DNA from: Streptomyces litmocidini
GTDB taxonomy: Bacteria; Actinomycetota; Actinomycetes; Streptomycetales; Streptomycetaceae
Reading direction: 5' to 3'
Assembly (NCBI RefSeq): GCF_014649755.1
Contig: NZ_BMTQ01000001.1
Coordinates: 620,001-684,000 of the forward strand
DNA: 64,000 nt
In this document: in pieces, positions 44,538-53,402 of the stretch
Layout: each line of letters starts with the position of its first letter
Position numbering within the stretch: the first letter of the stretch is position 1
Notes under the pieces: model-generated
Told to the model about the DNA's origin: nothing
Databases searched by the model: none
The model's input: only the letters and a program-made list of their open reading frames with translations
Program-made: the position numbers and the translations under genes

Positions 44538-46118
44538 CTAGAACGCGTCGCTCGGGACGTACGTGCCCCAGACCTCCCGCAGGGCGTTGCAGACCTCGCC
44601 GACCGTGGCCCGGGCCCTGAGGGCGTCCTTCATCGGGTAGAGCACGTTGTCCGTGCCCTCCGCCGCCTTCTTCAGCCCGGCGAGGGCCGCGTCCACGGCC
44701 GCCCGGTCGCGCTCGGACCGCAGGCGGGCGAGGCGCTCGGCCTGCTGGGCCTCGATGGCCGGGTCGACGCGGAGCGGCTCGTAGGGCTCCTCGACGTCGA
44801 TCGTGTAGCGGTTGACGCCGACGACGACCCGCTCGCCGCTGTCGGTCTCCTGCGCGATCCGGTAGGCAGAGCGTTCGATCTCGTCCTTCTGGAAGCCGCG
44901 CTCGATCGCGCTGACCGCGCCGCCCATCCCCTCGATCCGTTCCATCAGCTCCAGGGCGGCGGCCTCGACGTCGTCGGTCATCCTCTCGACGACGTAGGAG
45001 CCCGCGAAGGGGTCGACGGTGGCGGTGACGTCCGTCTCGTACGCCAGGACCTGCTGGGTGCGCAGGGCCAGGCGGGCGGACTTGTCGGTCGGCAGCGCGA
45101 TGGCCTCGTCGAAGGAGTTGGTGTGCAGCGACTGCGTGCCGCCGAGGACGGCCGCGAGGCCCTGGACGGCGACGCGCACCAGGTTGACCTCGGGCTGCTG
45201 GGCGGTGAGCTGCACGCCGGCGGTCTGGGTGTGGAAGCGCAGCATCCACGACTTGGGGTTCTCCGCGCCGAACTCCTCCCTCATCACCCGCGCCCAGATC
45301 CGGCGGGCGGCGCGGAACTTGGCGACCTCCTCCAGGAGGGTCGTGCGGGCCACGAAGAAGAAGGAGAGGCGGGGCGCGAAGTCGTCCACGTCCATGCCGG
45401 CGGCGACGGCGGTGCGGACGTACTCGATGCCGTCGGCGAGGGTGAACGCGATCTCCTGCGCGGGCGAGGCGCCGGCCTCGGCCATGTGGTAGCCGGAGAT
45501 CGAGATGGTGTTCCACTTCGGGATCTCGGTCCGGCAGTACTGGAAGACGTCCGCGATCAGCCGCAGCGAGGGCTTCGGCGGGAAGATGTACGTGCCGCGG
45601 GCGATGTACTCCTTGAGGACGTCGTTCTGGATCGTGCCGGTCAGCCTGTCCGCCGGGACGCCCTGCTCCTCGCCGACGAGCTGGTAGAGCAGGAGCAGCA
45701 GGGCGGCGGGGGCGTTGATCGTCATCGACGTGGAGACCTCGTCCAGCGGGATGCCGTCGAACAGGACCCGCATGTCGTCGATCGAGTCGACGGCGACGCC
45801 GACCTTGCCGACCTCGCCGTGCGCGATCGGGGCGTCGGAGTCGTGGCCCATCTGGGTCGGCAGGTCGAAGGCGACCGACAGGCCCGTGGTGCCGTTGGCG
45901 ATGAGCTGCTTGTAGCGGGCGTTGGACTCCACGGCGGTGCCGAAACCGGCGTACTGCCGCATGGTCCAGGGCCGGCCGGTGTACATCGAGGGGTACACCC
46001 CGCGCGTGAAGGGGTACGAGCCCGGCTCGCCCAGCTTCTCGGCGGGATCCCATCCGTCCAGGGCGTCCGGTCCGTAGACCGGTTCGATGGGCAGCCCCGA
46101 CTCCGACTCGCGCGCCAT
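44538..46118 (-). CDS. Acyl-CoA mutase large (alpha) subunit, B12 domain on separate protein
   Basis: 526 aa. Methylmalonyl-CoA-mutase-type TIM barrel: [63 protein letters not shown] (catalytic His244-equivalent in GYHM) and [14 protein letters not shown]. It lacks the C-terminal cobalamin-binding domain (no DxHxxG), so a separate small subunit is needed, as in isobutyryl- and hydroxyisobutyryl-CoA mutases. The usual Tyr of the THRGYDSD substrate segment is His here (TQMGHDSD), so the substrate may not be methylmalonyl-CoA. Confidence 0.88.
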   Translation of the reverse strand: MARESESGLPIEPVYGPDALDGWDPAEKLGEPGSYPFTRGVYPSMYTGRPWTMRQYAGFGTAVESNARYKQLIANGTTGLSVAFDLPTQMGHDSDAPIAHGEVGKVGVAVDSIDDMRVLFDGIPLDEVSTSMTINAPAALLLLLYQLVGEEQGVPADRLTGTIQNDVLKEYIARGTYIFPPKPSLRLIADVFQYCRTEIPKWNTISISGYHMAEAGASPAQEIAFTLADGIEYVRTAVAAGMDVDDFAPRLSFFFVARTTLLEEVAKFRAARRIWARVMREEFGAENPKSWMLRFHTQTAGVQLTAQQPEVNLVRVAVQGLAAVLGGTQSLHTNSFDEAIALPTDKSARLALRTQQVLAYETDVTATVDPFAGSYVVERMTDDVEAAALELMERIEGMGGAVSAIERGFQKDEIERSAYRIAQETDSGERVVVGVNRYTIDVEEPYEPLRVDPAIEAQQAERLARLRSERDRAAVDAALAGLKKAAEGTDNVLYPMKDALRARATVGEVCNALREVWGTYVPSDAF

Positions 46119-46269
46119 GTCCTGTGCCTCCCGGTAGACCCGTGGCCCGGGCCTGCCGCCCGGGCCTGTCGCTCCCTTCCCACAGGATGCGCGGTTCGCG
46201 GCCCGGGTGCGCAACCGTACGCGCGCGGGAAGCATCCCTACGTACACACGTCACACCTCGGGGGCAACG

Positions 46270-47145
46270 ATGAAACGGTCTTCGTCCGTCATGCGCAGAG
46301 TGGTCCTGGCGGCCGCGGCGGTGGCACTCGCCGCCGGCTGCACGCCGGACGCCGCCGGTACGGGCACGGGGGCGGGCACGGCTCCCGCGCCGAGCTCGGC
46401 CGCGCCCGGCACCGCTCCCGCCGCCACCCCCACCACGGACGACAAGCCGCCGTCCCCTTCCGCCTCCGCCACCGCTCCCTCTGCCGCCTCCCCCTCCGCC
46501 GCGCCCTCGACGGGGAAGCCCCTCATGGACGACGGGGACGAGAACGAGCAGGTCCGCGAACTCCAGGCGCGGCTGCGGCAGCTCGACTTCTTCGACCGGG
46601 CTCCCACCGGCTTCTACGGGACGATGACGGCGGCCTCGGTCAGGAAGTTCCAGGCGCGCCGGGGGCTGCCGGAGACGGGCGTGGTCGACGCGGCGACCTG
46701 GCAGCAGCTGCTCTCCGTCACCCGGAAGCCGACCGCCGACGAGCTGGAGCCCGCGACGACGAACGAGCTGGACGCCCCGGACCCGCGCTGCATGACCGGC
46801 CGGGTGCTGTGCATCAGCAAGGAGAGCCGGACCCTCGCCTGGATGATCGACGGCAAGGTCGTCTCCTCGATGGACGTCCGCTTCGGCTCGGAGAACACGC
46901 CGACCCGCGAGGGCCTCTTCAAGGTCGAGTGGAAGGCGAGGGACTGGACGTCGACGATCTACCACACGCCCATGCCGTACGCGATGTTCTTCAGCCGCGG
47001 CCAGGCCGTGCACTACTCGGCGGACTTCGCGGCCCGCGGCTACGCCGGTGCCTCGCACGGCTGCGTCAACGTCCGGGACCGGACCAAGCTCTCCGCCCTC
47101 TTCGACCAGGTGAAGGCCGGCGACAAGGTCGTCGTCCACTGGTAG
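46270..47145 (+). CDS. Lipoprotein L,D-transpeptidase with peptidoglycan-binding domain
   Basis: 291 aa. Lipobox LAAGC near residue 24; a long Pro/Ala/Thr linker to about 85; PG_binding_1 domain (EQVRELQARLRQL, ASVRKFQARRGLP); then YkuD domain with VHYSADF and catalytic Cys265 in ASHGCVNVRD. Makes 3-3 peptidoglycan cross-links outside the membrane. Together with the 22547-23254 protein this is the second such enzyme in the window, this one lipid-anchored. A 12-bp stem terminator follows (47171-47207). Confidence 0.9.
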   Translation: MKRSSSVMRRVVLAAAAVALAAGCTPDAAGTGTGAGTAPAPSSAAPGTAPAATPTTDDKPPSPSASATAPSAASPSAAPSTGKPLMDDGDENEQVRELQARLRQLDFFDRAPTGFYGTMTAASVRKFQARRGLPETGVVDAATWQQLLSVTRKPTADELEPATTNELDAPDPRCMTGRVLCISKESRTLAWMIDGKVVSSMDVRFGSENTPTREGLFKVEWKARDWTSTIYHTPMPYAMFFSRGQAVHYSADFAARGYAGASHGCVNVRDRTKLSALFDQVKAGDKVVVHW

Positions 47146-47170
47146 GGGTCGCGTCCCGGGAGGGGAAGGG

Positions 47171-47207
47171 GCGCGGGTGGGACCGGGGGAACGTGTCCCA
47201 CCCGCGC
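47171..47207 (+). terminator. Terminator of the L,D-transpeptidase gene
   Basis: GCGCGGGTGGGA and TCCCACCCGCGC form a perfect 12-bp stem, starting 25 nt past the stop. Confidence 0.82.
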
Positions 47208-47303
47208 CAGGTGCGCGGAGCCGTAGGTACGGGGGGAACCCCGGCTCTCTGCGCGGCCGATGACCAGTCGGCACTTCTTACTGCGTCGGGGGGTCGAGAA
47301 GTG

Positions 47304-48416
47304 TTACACCCCGAGCGGAAGACGTGTCCCGGCGGTGATTCCCGCGGGCGGTACGGCGGTGACTCCGGTGTCGAGGCGGGCGCCTCCGTTCTGGTTCCCG
47401 GTGCCGCCGCGCTGGTCGCCGCTTCCGCCGGCGCTCGCGGAACCGCTGCCGGATCCGCCCTTGGACCCGCCCTTCGAACCGGTCGCCCGGTCGCCGTCGG
47501 AGGAGTCGTCGGAGTCGTCCTTGCCGTCGCCCTTGGAGCCGCCCCCGGCGGAGTCCTGGCCGCCGCCCTCGGAGGTGCCGGTGTCGCCGGAGAGGATCCG
47601 GTCGCAGTAGACGCGCAGGGTGTCGCCGTTGCGCAGGGTCTTCAGGAGTTGCTGCCGGCCGGTGGCGTCGAGATTGCCCTTCCGGTACTCCCGGCAGGCC
47701 TGGAGGGCCTGCTCGCGGCCGGCGGTCGGACCGGTGCCGGCCGCGTCGCCGCCTCCGGGCGTCGTCCTGCCCGGTGTCGGGGTCCCGGGGGCCCGGGTGA
47801 CCGTGCCGCGCCCGTCCGGGGTGCGGGGGGTGGGGGCGGTGGACCCGGAGTCGGCCGAGGGGGACGGGCCGGGCGTGGGGTCGCCGCCGTCGCCCGGTTC
47901 CGTCGGGGGCGTCTCGGGGTCCGGGCGTATGCCGGGGTCCTCGGAGACGAGCGGGTCCGTCGTCCCCCCCGCCGAGACGGAGCTGGCGGGGGCGGGGCCG
48001 ATCAGCGGCAGCACGCCCGTGCCGGCGGCGACGGCGACGCCGCCGACCGTGACGGCGGCGACCGCGGCGGCCAGTCCGTACCGCAGGGAACGTCCCCAGC
48101 GGCGCGCGGGGGCGGTCACGGGCGCGATCCGTATCCGGCCGAGTTCGCCGAGGGTGGCGGGGCCGACGGGCGCGGGGGCGGCGGCCGTGGCGGCCCGCTC
48201 GGCGGTGGCCTTGCGGAAGGCGGCGAGTGCCGCCGCCTCGCCCGGCAGTTCGGTGCCCGCGGCGGGCGGGACGGCGGGGACGCGGGCCGTGCCGAGGGCT
48301 TCGGCGAGGCGCGCGGCCTCGGCGCGCGCACGGTCGTCGACGGCCTCGACCGGCTCACCGCGGAGCAGCCGCTCCGCGGCCTCCTGATCGAGCCACTGGT
48401 ACCGCTCGTCGGCCAT
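47304..48416 (-). CDS. Single-pass membrane protein paired with a sigma factor
   Basis: 370 aa. N-terminal cytoplasmic region (about 105 aa) with YQWLDQEAAERLLRGE, one membrane helix (LRYGLAAAVAAVTVGGVAVAAGTGVLPLIG), then a long Pro/Gly/Ser/Asp-rich extracellular part ending in SKGGSKGGSGSGSASAGG. The ATG overlaps the sigma-factor stop (TGATG), which suggests an anti-sigma or sensor role, though no zinc-binding anti-sigma domain is present. Function unknown. Confidence 0.7.
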   Translation of the reverse strand: MADERYQWLDQEAAERLLRGEPVEAVDDRARAEAARLAEALGTARVPAVPPAAGTELPGEAAALAAFRKATAERAATAAAPAPVGPATLGELGRIRIAPVTAPARRWGRSLRYGLAAAVAAVTVGGVAVAAGTGVLPLIGPAPASSVSAGGTTDPLVSEDPGIRPDPETPPTEPGDGGDPTPGPSPSADSGSTAPTPRTPDGRGTVTRAPGTPTPGRTTPGGGDAAGTGPTAGREQALQACREYRKGNLDATGRQQLLKTLRNGDTLRVYCDRILSGDTGTSEGGGQDSAGGGSKGDGKDDSDDSSDGDRATGSKGGSKGGSGSGSASAGGSGDQRGGTGNQNGGARLDTGVTAVPPAGITAGTRLPLGV

Positions 48417-49096
48417 CACATGTCCTTCTGCGTACGCGGACGTGATTGCGTCACACCGCCGGGGGCCACGGGCCCCGGTGTGCGGCCGCGTTGCGGAGGG
48501 ACGCCGTCCAGGGGGACGACGGTTCCCGGGCCGTCGCCCTGCCCTGCGTCGGCCCCGAGGAGTTCGGCGAGCTTCTTGAGCCCCCGGTGCGCGGCGGTGC
48601 GCACGGCGCCGGGGCGTTTCCCCAGGGTGTCGGCGGCGCTCTTGGCGTCGAGGCCGACGACGACGCGCAGGACGACGGCCTCGGCCTGGTCCTGCGGGAG
48701 CTGGGCGATCAGCTGCATGGTGTCGCCGGTGGAGAGGGCCTCCAGGGCCTCGCCGGCCGTGTCGGAGTCGGCGGGCTTGTCGGCCAGTTCGGTCTCGTCG
48801 GCGCCCGCGGCGGGGCGGCGGCCGCGCATCCGGACGTGGTCGAGGGCGCGGTTGCGGGCGATGCGGGCCGCCCAGCCGCGGAACCGGTCCGCGTCGCCGT
48901 CGAAGCGGTCGAGGTCGCGGGCTATCTGGAGCCAGGCCTCGGAGGCGACGTCCTCGGCGTCCGCGTCGCCGACCAGTGTGCGTATGTAGCCGAGCAACCG
49001 GGGGTGCACGGCGCGGTACACAGTACGGAAGGCGTCCTCGTCCCCGTCCTGCGCAGCGAGCACCGCGGCCGTCAGCTCCGCGTCGTCCCCCAGCAC
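48416..49096 (-). CDS. ECF-type RNA polymerase sigma factor
   Basis: 226 aa. Region 2: FRTVYRAVHPRLLGYIRTLVGDADAEDVASEAWLQIARDL; region 4: LPQDQAEAVVLRVVVGLDAKSAADTLGKRPGAVRTAAHRGLKKLAELL. The last 40 residues are Gly/Pro rich. It is followed, with a 1-nt overlap, by the membrane protein gene, the usual sigma/regulator pair layout. Confidence 0.9.
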   Translation of the reverse strand: MLGDDAELTAAVLAAQDGDEDAFRTVYRAVHPRLLGYIRTLVGDADAEDVASEAWLQIARDLDRFDGDADRFRGWAARIARNRALDHVRMRGRRPAAGADETELADKPADSDTAGEALEALSTGDTMQLIAQLPQDQAEAVVLRVVVGLDAKSAADTLGKRPGAVRTAAHRGLKKLAELLGADAGQGDGPGTVVPLDGVPPQRGRTPGPVAPGGVTQSRPRTQKDM

Positions 49097-49299
49097 TCCC
49101 CTAAACCCTGTTCGTCGGCAGCGTGGCCGCGTCCCGCGTCATCGCGGCTGGTCATCACCGCCACGCCGGCTCGCGCACCTGCACGCTACGTGGTGTCGCG
49201 GCGTCCCGTCCACGCGGTCCGGGGTCTTTGTGCAACTTGCAACCTCTGGGCGGCCGGAGGTGGTGTGACAGAAACCGCACGCCCGGCGCTGATAGGAGT

Positions 49300-49380
49300 A
49301 CGGAGCCGTGCTGCGGCTCCGTGGACGACGACCGGGGCCTCTCCTGTGGGGGGTGGCGGCCCCGGTCGTCTCCCTTTTCC
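49300..49380 (+). ncRNA. Candidate small RNA or attenuated leader
   Basis: A 9-bp hairpin (ACGGAGCCG, loop TGCTG) is followed 4 nt later by a 13-bp perfect hairpin (GACGACCGGGGCC, 18-nt loop with GGGGGG) and then TCCCTTTTCC. A -10-like GATAGG lies just before (49291-49296). The second hairpin and the T/C tract look like a terminator. The RNA would be about 75-80 nt. Not matched to a known family. Confidence 0.35.
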
Positions 49381-49444
49381 CCTCTCTCTTCCTCACTCTT
49401 TCTCGTGACCTTTCGCCTCCCGGGGCGCAGTACGCCCTTCGAGT

Positions 49445-49491
49445 GTCAACCGACAGTTGACAGTCGAGGGGTGTCAACCTAAGGTTGCCTC
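49445..49491 (+). promoter_or_regulatory. Clp-N gene promoter with inverted-repeat operators, leaderless
   Basis: TTGACA (49457-49462), 17 bp, TAAGGT (49480-49485), then ATG 6 nt later, so leaderless. The -35 is inside GTCAAC-N5-GTTGAC (49445-49461), and the -10 is inside CAACCT-A-AGGTTG (49475-49487). GTGTCAAC occurs twice, 28 bp apart. Such double sites suggest an autorepressor. Confidence 0.7.
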
Positions 49492-50229
49492 ATGACGAAT
49501 CCAGTCGGCCCGAAGATCCCCGTCCGTCTCGACGAACTCATCGACGCCATCAAGAAGGTCCATCCGGACTCCCTGGAGCAGCTCTCCAGTGCGGTCATGG
49601 CGGCGGACCACCTCGGCGACGTCGCCGACCACCTCATCGGCCACTTCGTGGACCAGGCCCGGCGCTCCGGCGCCTCCTGGACCGACATCGGCCGCAGCAT
49701 GGGCGTCACCCGCCAGGCGGCCCAGAAGCGCTTCGTCCCCAAGGAGCCCGACGCGGAGAAGATGGACCCGAACTCCGGGTTCAGCCGCTTCACCCCGCGC
49801 GCCCGCAAGGTGGTCGTGGCCTCGCAGGAGGAGGCCCGGGCGGCCGCCAACGACCAGGTCACGACCGGCCACCTCGCCCTCGGCCTGCTCGCCGAGCCCG
49901 AGTCGCTCGCCATGCGGTGGCTGCTCGGGCACGAGGTGACGGCGGAGGCGGTGCGCGCCGCGGTGACCCCGGCCCTGCCGCCGCGGACCGAGGAGATCCC
50001 GGCGCTGATCCCGTTCGACGCGGACACGAAGAAGGTCCTGGAGCTGACGTTCCGCGAGGCCCTGCGCCTCGGCCACAAGTACGTCGGCACCGAGCACATC
50101 CTGCTGGCCCTCCTGGAGCACGAGGACGGGCAGGGCGTACTGAGCGGGCTCGGCCTGGACAAGGCCACGGCGGAGCGGGAGATCGCCGAGGCGATCTCCT
50201 CGGTCACGGTCCAGGAACCGGAGGCCTGA
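49492..50229 (+). CDS. HTH plus double Clp-N domain protein
   Basis: 245 aa. Residues about 57-77 contain a helix-turn-helix (SGASWTDIGRSMGVTRQAAQKRF). Two Clp repeat (Clp-N) domains follow, at about 95-165 (SRFTPRARKVVVASQEEARAAAND) and about 180-240 (DTKKVLELTFREALRLGHKYVGTEHILLALLEHE). ATPase modules of ClpA/ClpC are absent. Likely DNA-binding regulator of a protein-quality or stress response, acting on its own palindromic promoter. Leaderless start. Confidence 0.82.
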   Translation: MTNPVGPKIPVRLDELIDAIKKVHPDSLEQLSSAVMAADHLGDVADHLIGHFVDQARRSGASWTDIGRSMGVTRQAAQKRFVPKEPDAEKMDPNSGFSRFTPRARKVVVASQEEARAAANDQVTTGHLALGLLAEPESLAMRWLLGHEVTAEAVRAAVTPALPPRTEEIPALIPFDADTKKVLELTFREALRLGHKYVGTEHILLALLEHEDGQGVLSGLGLDKATAEREIAEAISSVTVQEPEA

Positions 50230-50230
50230 C

Positions 50231-50302
50231 CGGGGTTCCGCGTACGGAGCGGAGGGGGTGACCGGCGCCGGTCACCCCCTCCGCTCCGTACGCGGAACCC
50301 CG
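50231..50302. terminator. Perfect 72-bp palindrome (bidirectional terminator)
   Basis: 36-bp arms meet at 50266/50267 with no spacer and no mismatch (CGGGGTTCCGCGTACGGAGC...). It begins right after the Clp-N gene and ends 5 nt before the stop of the convergent gene. DNA could extrude as a cruciform; RNA would form a very strong hairpin in both directions. Confidence 0.9.
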
Positions 50303-50306
50303 CGGC

Positions 50307-50867
50307 TCAGGCCGTCCGCGCCCGGCGCGAGACGACCGCGCGCAGCACCCTGCCGCCCTCGGTGGACACCTCGCGGGCCCGGCGCAGCCCGGTGGGCCCG
50401 TGCGCGGCGGCCTCCAGGACGGCCAGCTGACGACGGAGCTCCCCCGCGAGCAGCGGGCCCGCGCCGTCCGCGTCGCCGGCCCGGCAGCGCTCGACGAGCC
50501 CGTCGGGCACCCCGGCCGCGTCGTACCGCCCGTGCAGGGCGAGCGCCGCGGCGGAGCAGTCGCCGGCCCAGACGCGCAGGGCCCCGGAGGTCCAGGCCGC
50601 CGGGGCCTGCGCGAGCATGCGGCGCACGGCCCCGGCGTCCTCCGTGCCGTCGACGTCGAGTTCGACGCGGGCCTTGGCGACGGCCTCGCCCCACGCGCCT
50701 CCGTCGCCGCGCGCGACGGCCGCCCACACGGGACGCAGGGCGTCGGCCCGGTCGGGGGCGAGCAACGGCAGACAGCGGTCGAGGCAGGCGAGTCCGGCCG
50801 CGGCCAGCCCTCGCTCGTCGGCCCCGTCGATCAGTTCCAGCAGGCTCCGGCCGTTCCCCGACGTCAT
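50307..50867 (-). CDS. Hypothetical Ala-rich helical protein
   Basis: 186 aa, no signal peptide or membrane segment. All-helical pattern, with GLACLDRCLPLLAPDRADALRPVW and VRRMLAQAPAAWTSGALRVWAGDCSAAALALHGRYDAA. Family not recognised. It is followed downstream by the 72-bp palindrome and is a single-gene unit. Confidence 0.6.
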   Translation of the reverse strand: MTSGNGRSLLELIDGADERGLAAAGLACLDRCLPLLAPDRADALRPVWAAVARGDGGAWGEAVAKARVELDVDGTEDAGAVRRMLAQAPAAWTSGALRVWAGDCSAAALALHGRYDAAGVPDGLVERCRAGDADGAGPLLAGELRRQLAVLEAAAHGPTGLRRAREVSTEGGRVLRAVVSRRARTA

Positions 50868-50933
50868 GGACGCCTCCTCGCCACCCGATGCGGACGCAGT
50901 ACTTCCCCTACTGCGCCGAGGGGCGCTTTTTCG

Positions 50934-51578
50934 TCACTGCGCGGCCGGAATCATGCCAGTGGCCTTGGCGCGCTGCATAGAGGTCAGACGCCGGACGACG
51001 AGGATCGCGAGAACGGCGGCGACGAGGTTGACGGCATGACTCACGAGGGACCGGACGGCGGCGGAGTCGTAGGCCTCCTGCGTGTCGGCATGCTTGTACA
51101 GCTGCCCGGAGAGCCTGCCCACGACCCAGTCGGCGACCCAGAACGCCCACCAGGCATTCAGGAGCGCCGGCCCCTGACCACCGTCGGCGGCGTACGGCTG
51201 CCGTCGGCTGGCCCGCCAGATGTCGACGGCGATCCCCCGCGGGATCCAGAGGTTGCCGATCGGGACGAACCAGCCGCCGACGGCCCAACCGGGCTTCCGG
51301 CCCCGCAGATCACCGGCCCAGACCCCGGCGTTGGTCCGCAGTCGGTGGAACCAGACGACGAAGACGACGACGGTCGCCGCGAACAGCGTGAAGGACATGC
51401 TGTAGGTCACGTTCAGGTCGACCGACCCGAACACGGCCGGATCGAAGGTGTAGGGCATCGCGTCGGCCATCAGCCAGCGGACCTCGAACAGCCCGAGCAG
51501 GACGTCGAAGAGGATGTTTCCGGCCAGCAGGGCCACGACGGCCTTCGCGAGGCCGGTCGGATCCTTGAGCGTGAGCAA
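50934..51578 (-). CDS. DUF4328 membrane protein
   Basis: 214 aa, about five membrane helices. FVVWFHRLRTNAGVWAGDLRG, GWAVGGWFVPIGNLWIPRGIAVDIWRASR and the ending RRLTSMQRAK are the DUF4328 blocks. TTG start (51578) with GGGGGG six nt before it. Role unknown. Confidence 0.85.
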   Translation of the reverse strand: MLTLKDPTGLAKAVVALLAGNILFDVLLGLFEVRWLMADAMPYTFDPAVFGSVDLNVTYSMSFTLFAATVVVFVVWFHRLRTNAGVWAGDLRGRKPGWAVGGWFVPIGNLWIPRGIAVDIWRASRRQPYAADGGQGPALLNAWWAFWVADWVVGRLSGQLYKHADTQEAYDSAAVRSLVSHAVNLVAAVLAILVVRRLTSMQRAKATGMIPAAQ

Positions 51579-51666
51579 GTGGTTCCCCCCAGGAACGCGC
51601 GGCGGCCGCTCGGCCGCCGCCGGGGGAACGTACGCGACCGGGACCGATCACGTCCATGCCGAAAGA

Positions 51667-53313
51667 TCACCGCACCTTCGACGCCAGCGCCTTGAACTGC
51701 GCCCAGGTCAGCGCCGGTGGTGCCGGGTCCCAGACCTTCTGGGCCAGGGCCGCGAGCGGCAGGCGGATGCCGTCCGCCACCTGGGCCTGCGTCTGCGCCC
51801 GGGACAGGTCGCACCAGACCGCGAGCCGGCCGCCGAGGATCTGGGGGTCGTACCGCGCCGGCACGGGGGTGGAGCCGCGCAGGACGCGGGGGGTCCACTG
51901 CTCGTAGATCCGGCGGCCGGTGGGGTACGGGAACCTATTGGGCTCGCCCAGGATGTAGTAGAGGTAGTCGTCGTTGAGGTTGACCACCTTGCGGCCCTCG
52001 CTCAGGTACGAGACGGGGAGCCGGGCGCCGATCTCGCGGCCCGTCCAGTACTCGACCTCCAGGTCCTTGTCCGGGCCCACCACCCCGCCCGTGAAGAAGC
52101 CGTCGTTCCAGGCCTTGAGGGTCTTGCCGGTGGGCCGGACGACGGCCGCGCGGTCGTTGAGCCAGCCGGTGGCGAGGTCCTGGACGCGGCCGGAGGGCCC
52201 GTACTTCGCGACCGCGGCCCGTGCCAGCTTCGGGTAGCTCGCCTCGGGGTTCTTGGACATCAGGGCGACGTACTCGTCGCCGCCGAGGTGCCAGTACGCC
52301 CCGGGGAAGAGCCCGGCGTACTCGCGCAGCAGCTCGTCGACGATCTTCGCGGCGTCCGGGTTCGAGATGTCGACGGTCCCGCGCGGGGTCCGGCCGCTCG
52401 CGCTGACGAGCTGGAGGCCCGGGTGGGCGGAGATGACGGCGCCGAGGTGCCCCGGGGAGTCGATCTCGGGGATCACCGTGACGTGGCGGCTCGCGGCGAG
52501 GGCGAGGATCCGGCGGACCTCGGCCTTGGTGAGGTGCTCGGCCGAGACGACCTCGGGATGACTGGAGGACTCGATCCGGAAGCCCTGGTCGTCGGAGAAG
52601 TGCAGCCCGAGCTGGTTGAGCTTCAGATCGCTCATCTCGCGGATGCGGTCCTCGATCCAGGCGGCGGTGAAGTGCTTGCGGGCGATGTCGAGCATGAGTC
52701 CGCGCTGCGGTTTCGCGGGCCGGTCGGTGACGGTCCCCTCGGGGGCGGCGCCGGTGGCCTTCACCGACTGCTTGAGGGTGCGGGTGCCGTAGAAGACCCC
52801 GGCCTCGTCGGGGCCGGCGATCCGGACGCGGCCGCCCGTCACCGTCAGGGTGTACGACTCGGGGGCGCCCGTCCCGCCGAGGGCCAGTTCGACGTCCCCC
52901 GGCCCGGCCGCGGCGGCGCCGCGGTACGGGATGCCGAGCTCCCCGGCGAGCAGCCGCCCCTCGTCGGCGAGGGCCCCGCTGTTCGCGGCGAGGACGACCC
53001 CGCCCGTGGGCGCGGGTCTCCAGCCGGGGCCGCGGGCCGCCCGGTGGACGCGGACGGCGGGGACGGTGCGGGGCGCGGTGGAGAGGGGATGGGTCTTCGT
53101 CGGGGTGGGCGTCGGCGTGGGGGCGGGCGGCACGGCGCTCGTGGGCGCGGCAGCGCTCGTGGGCGCGGCGCTCGCGGACGCGCCCGTGGCGGACGGGCCG
53201 GAGGGCGGGCCGGACGGAGAGCCGCTCGAGCAGGCCGCCGCGGTGGCCAGCGCCACCGCGGTCGCCAGGAGGGCGGGGGCCCGACGAGGCCCTCGGGGGG
53301 AGTACCGCATCAT
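51667..53313 (-). CDS. Secreted lipoprotein beta-N-acetylhexosaminidase (GH20)
   Basis: 548 aa. Lipobox-like TAAAC near residue 27 and a Pro/Thr-rich linker to about 95. A small GH20b domain follows (about 105-195), then the GH20 barrel: LDIARKHFTAAWIEDRIREMSDLKLNQLGLHFSDDQGFRIE, VIPEIDSPGH, the catalytic pair in HLGGDEY (Asp346-Glu347), AWNDGF. Removes terminal GlcNAc/GalNAc from chitin fragments or glycans. GGAGG 7 nt before ATG 53313; a second Met follows immediately. Confidence 0.92.
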   Translation of the reverse strand: MMRYSPRGPRRAPALLATAVALATAAACSSGSPSGPPSGPSATGASASAAPTSAAAPTSAVPPAPTPTPTPTKTHPLSTAPRTVPAVRVHRAARGPGWRPAPTGGVVLAANSGALADEGRLLAGELGIPYRGAAAAGPGDVELALGGTGAPESYTLTVTGGRVRIAGPDEAGVFYGTRTLKQSVKATGAAPEGTVTDRPAKPQRGLMLDIARKHFTAAWIEDRIREMSDLKLNQLGLHFSDDQGFRIESSSHPEVVSAEHLTKAEVRRILALAASRHVTVIPEIDSPGHLGAVISAHPGLQLVSASGRTPRGTVDISNPDAAKIVDELLREYAGLFPGAYWHLGGDEYVALMSKNPEASYPKLARAAVAKYGPSGRVQDLATGWLNDRAAVVRPTGKTLKAWNDGFFTGGVVGPDKDLEVEYWTGREIGARLPVSYLSEGRKVVNLNDDYLYYILGEPNRFPYPTGRRIYEQWTPRVLRGSTPVPARYDPQILGGRLAVWCDLSRAQTQAQVADGIRLPLAALAQKVWDPAPPALTWAQFKALASKVR

Positions 53314-53402
53314 TCGGAATCCTCCCGTAAGGACGGGAATCCGACCACTCGGCGGGGCGGAAGCCGATCGTCCGTCATCTGTTCCGAAACTCTCCCTTCC
53401 GG

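Larger units (their letters stand above)
49097..49491. other. 395-bp divergent intergenic region with candidate small RNA
   Basis: Contains two stem-loops on the + strand (49300-49322 and 49327-49370) followed by a pyrimidine tract, and the Clp-N promoter at 49457-49485. No protein gene is supported here. Confidence 0.6.

Noticed and set aside
49300..49370. 6C RNA identity for the two-hairpin candidate
   Set aside because: Only one loop has a run of six (G on the + strand, C on the other); the 6C family has C-runs in both loops, so the match is not convincing.
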